A DNA stretch of 64,000 bases from Streptomyces longhuiensis (GTDB taxonomy: Bacteria; Actinomycetota; Actinomycetes; Streptomycetales; Streptomycetaceae), in contig NZ_CP085173.1 of NCBI RefSeq assembly GCF_020616555.1, forward strand, positions 3,669,501 through 3,733,500. Direction: 5' to 3'. Shown here piece by piece: positions 62,899-64,000 of the stretch (the first letter of the stretch is position 1; every line of letters starts with the position of its first letter). The position numbers and the translations under genes are program-made. The notes below the pieces were generated by a model. That model saw only the letters and a list, made by a program, of their open reading frames with translations. It made no database searches and was not told where the DNA came from.

Positions 62899-63810
62899 AT
62901 GACGTCTACGACACTCAGCCCCGTACCGACCGCGGCTCCCGCGGACGCCTCGCGTGAGCCCGGCCCCGCCGCCGCACGCGCCCGCCGCAAGCGCGTCCTG
63001 CACTGGATCGCCGTGCACAGCGTCGCGATCGCCGTCGCGCTGCTGTTCATCCTGCCGTTCGTGTTCGTCTTCCTGACGTCCGTGATGAGCGACAGCCAGG
63101 CGATGAGCGGCGACCTGTGGCCGGACTCCTGGCACTGGGAGAACTACAAGGCCGTCTTCGAGACCGACGGCTTCCTCGACTGGTGGAAGAACTCCCTGCT
63201 CTACGCGGGCCTCGGGACGCTGCTCACCGTGTGCTCGGCGATCCCCGTCGCCTACGCGCTCGCCAAGTTCCGCTTCCGCGGGCGCCGGACGGCGATGATC
63301 CTCGTCATCTCGACGATGATGCTGCCGCCGCAGGTCATCGTGATCCCGATGTACCTGGTGTGGGCCCAGCAGTTCCATCTGTCGGGCACGCTGTGGCCGC
63401 TGATCATCCCGATGGCGTTCGGCGACGCGTACTCGATCTTCCTGCTCCGTCAGTTCCTCCTGACGATCCCGAAGGAGTACATCGAGTCGGCGAAGGTCGA
63501 CGGCTGCGGTGAGCTGCGGACCCTGCTGAAGATCATCGTGCCGATGGCCAAGCCCGGTATCGCCGCGATCGCGCTGTTCCAGTTCTTCTACTGCTGGAAC
63601 GACTACTTCGGACCGCAGATCTACGCGGCCCAGAACCCGGCGTCCTGGACGCTGTCGTACGGCCTCGAGTCCTTCAAGTCCGCACACAGCGTCAACTGGA
63701 ACCTGACGATGGCCGCGACACTCCTCGTGATGGCGCCGGTCTGCATCGTCTTCTTCTTCGCACAGAAGGCCTTCGTCGAAGGCGTCACCCTCACCGGAGT
63801 AAAGGGCTGA
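62899..63810 (+). CDS. csnG: ABC sugar importer permease 2 (MalG-type)
   Basis: 303 residues with six helices. The EAA loop is KEYIESAKVDGCGELRTLLKI. The N-terminal tail is long (about 30 residues, Pro/Ala/Arg-rich). The start lies 5 nt after the csnF stop, so translation is coupled. It works with CsnE and CsnF and a shared ATPase. Confidence 0.9.
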   Translation: MTSTTLSPVPTAAPADASREPGPAAARARRKRVLHWIAVHSVAIAVALLFILPFVFVFLTSVMSDSQAMSGDLWPDSWHWENYKAVFETDGFLDWWKNSLLYAGLGTLLTVCSAIPVAYALAKFRFRGRRTAMILVISTMMLPPQVIVIPMYLVWAQQFHLSGTLWPLIIPMAFGDAYSIFLLRQFLLTIPKEYIESAKVDGCGELRTLLKIIVPMAKPGIAAIALFQFFYCWNDYFGPQIYAAQNPASWTLSYGLESFKSAHSVNWNLTMAATLLVMAPVCIVFFFAQKAFVEGVTLTGVKG

Positions 63811-63818
63811 GAACCGAT

Positions 63819-64000
63819 ATGAAGCTCGCAGTGGTCGGCGGAGGGTCGACCTACACCCCCGAACTCATCGACGGATTCGCGCGGCTGAGGGACACCCTGC
63901 CGATCGAGGAGCTGGTGCTCGTCGACCCGGCGGCCGACCGGCTCGCACTGGTCGGCGGCCTCGCGCGGCGCATCTTCGCCAAGCAGGGCCACCCGGGCCG
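63819..64000 (+). CDS. csnH: GH4-family glycosidase (3' end outside window)
   Basis: The first 60 residues show the NAD-binding start of family 4 glycosidases: MKLAVVGGGSTYTPELIDGF, then ELVLVDPAADRLALVGGLARRI. GH4 enzymes cleave glycosides by an NAD+- and metal-dependent redox mechanism, often on 6-phospho-sugars. It follows csnG after 8 nt, so imported oligosaccharides are probably its substrate. Catalytic residues lie beyond the window edge. Confidence 0.85.
   Translation, partial: MKLAVVGGGSTYTPELIDGFARLRDTLPIEELVLVDPAADRLALVGGLARRIFAKQGHPG

Overview
The window is chromosomal DNA of a high-GC actinomycete, almost certainly Streptomyces. Third codon positions are nearly all G or C. GTG and TTG starts are common. 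The gene order clpP1, trigger factor, tRNA-Pro/tRNA-Gly, nei, rpiB, sodF, pepN, asd, malQ matches the core of Streptomyces chromosomes. Nothing points to a prophage, conjugative element or CRISPR array. Most of the window is conserved housekeeping and nutrient-uptake DNA with small accessory patches between.

Layout. 1-2.6 kb: protein quality control (clpP1 with a ClgR-type box upstream, trigger factor) and two tRNA genes. 2.6-4.5 kb: a small membrane protein, an AT-richer spacer and a membrane acyltransferase carrying a TTA (bldA) codon. 4.5-13.8 kb: a small HD hydrolase behind a MacB-like ABC exporter, a Kef-type antiporter, a SpoIIE-type phosphatase, an Eis-like acetyltransferase, a Nei glycosylase and RpiB. 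13.9-20.6 kb: three paralogous amino-acid permeases, interrupted by a flavoprotein oxidase and BioY. 20.7-25.1 kb: sodF under a clear Nur box, a Cys-rich small protein, a DsbA-fold oxidoreductase with a CPWA motif, and aminopeptidase N. 25.3-34 kb: an AbiEi/nuclease-like protein, a serine DD-peptidase-like enzyme, a Tat-type phosphoesterase, a Nudix hydrolase and a large secreted subtilase. 34-39.7 kb: an ECF sigma/anti-sigma-like pair, asd and a second pepN. 39.7-46.8 kb is the most accessory part: allantoicase, a LysR/EamA pair, a second EamA divergent from a MarR regulator, and a flavin monooxygenase divergent from a TetR regulator. 47-54.8 kb: malQ, a PLTSEP-repeat protein, a GH84-like secreted glycosidase, an MscS channel and an HNH protein. 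54.9-59.2 kb: a five-gene operon of ECF sigma, zinc-finger membrane anti-sigma and ABC exporter parts, every junction a 4-nt overlap. 59.3 kb to the end: a ROK regulator with a perfect inverted-repeat operator and an ABC sugar importer leading into a GH4 glycosidase. This resembles the csnR-csnEFGH chitosan-oligosaccharide locus.

The most informative signals lie between genes. They are a ClgR box, a Nur box, a CsnR-type operator, duplicated LysR-box modules 2 kb apart, a MarR palindrome, and four TetR-type 14-mers arranged as two tandem pairs. There is also a nested inverted repeat that appears to form the malQ leader, two families of dispersed Streptomyces repeats, and two 12-bp minisatellites. 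The strongest candidates for less-described systems are the sigma/anti-sigma/ABC operon and the LysR-EamA-allantoicase module.
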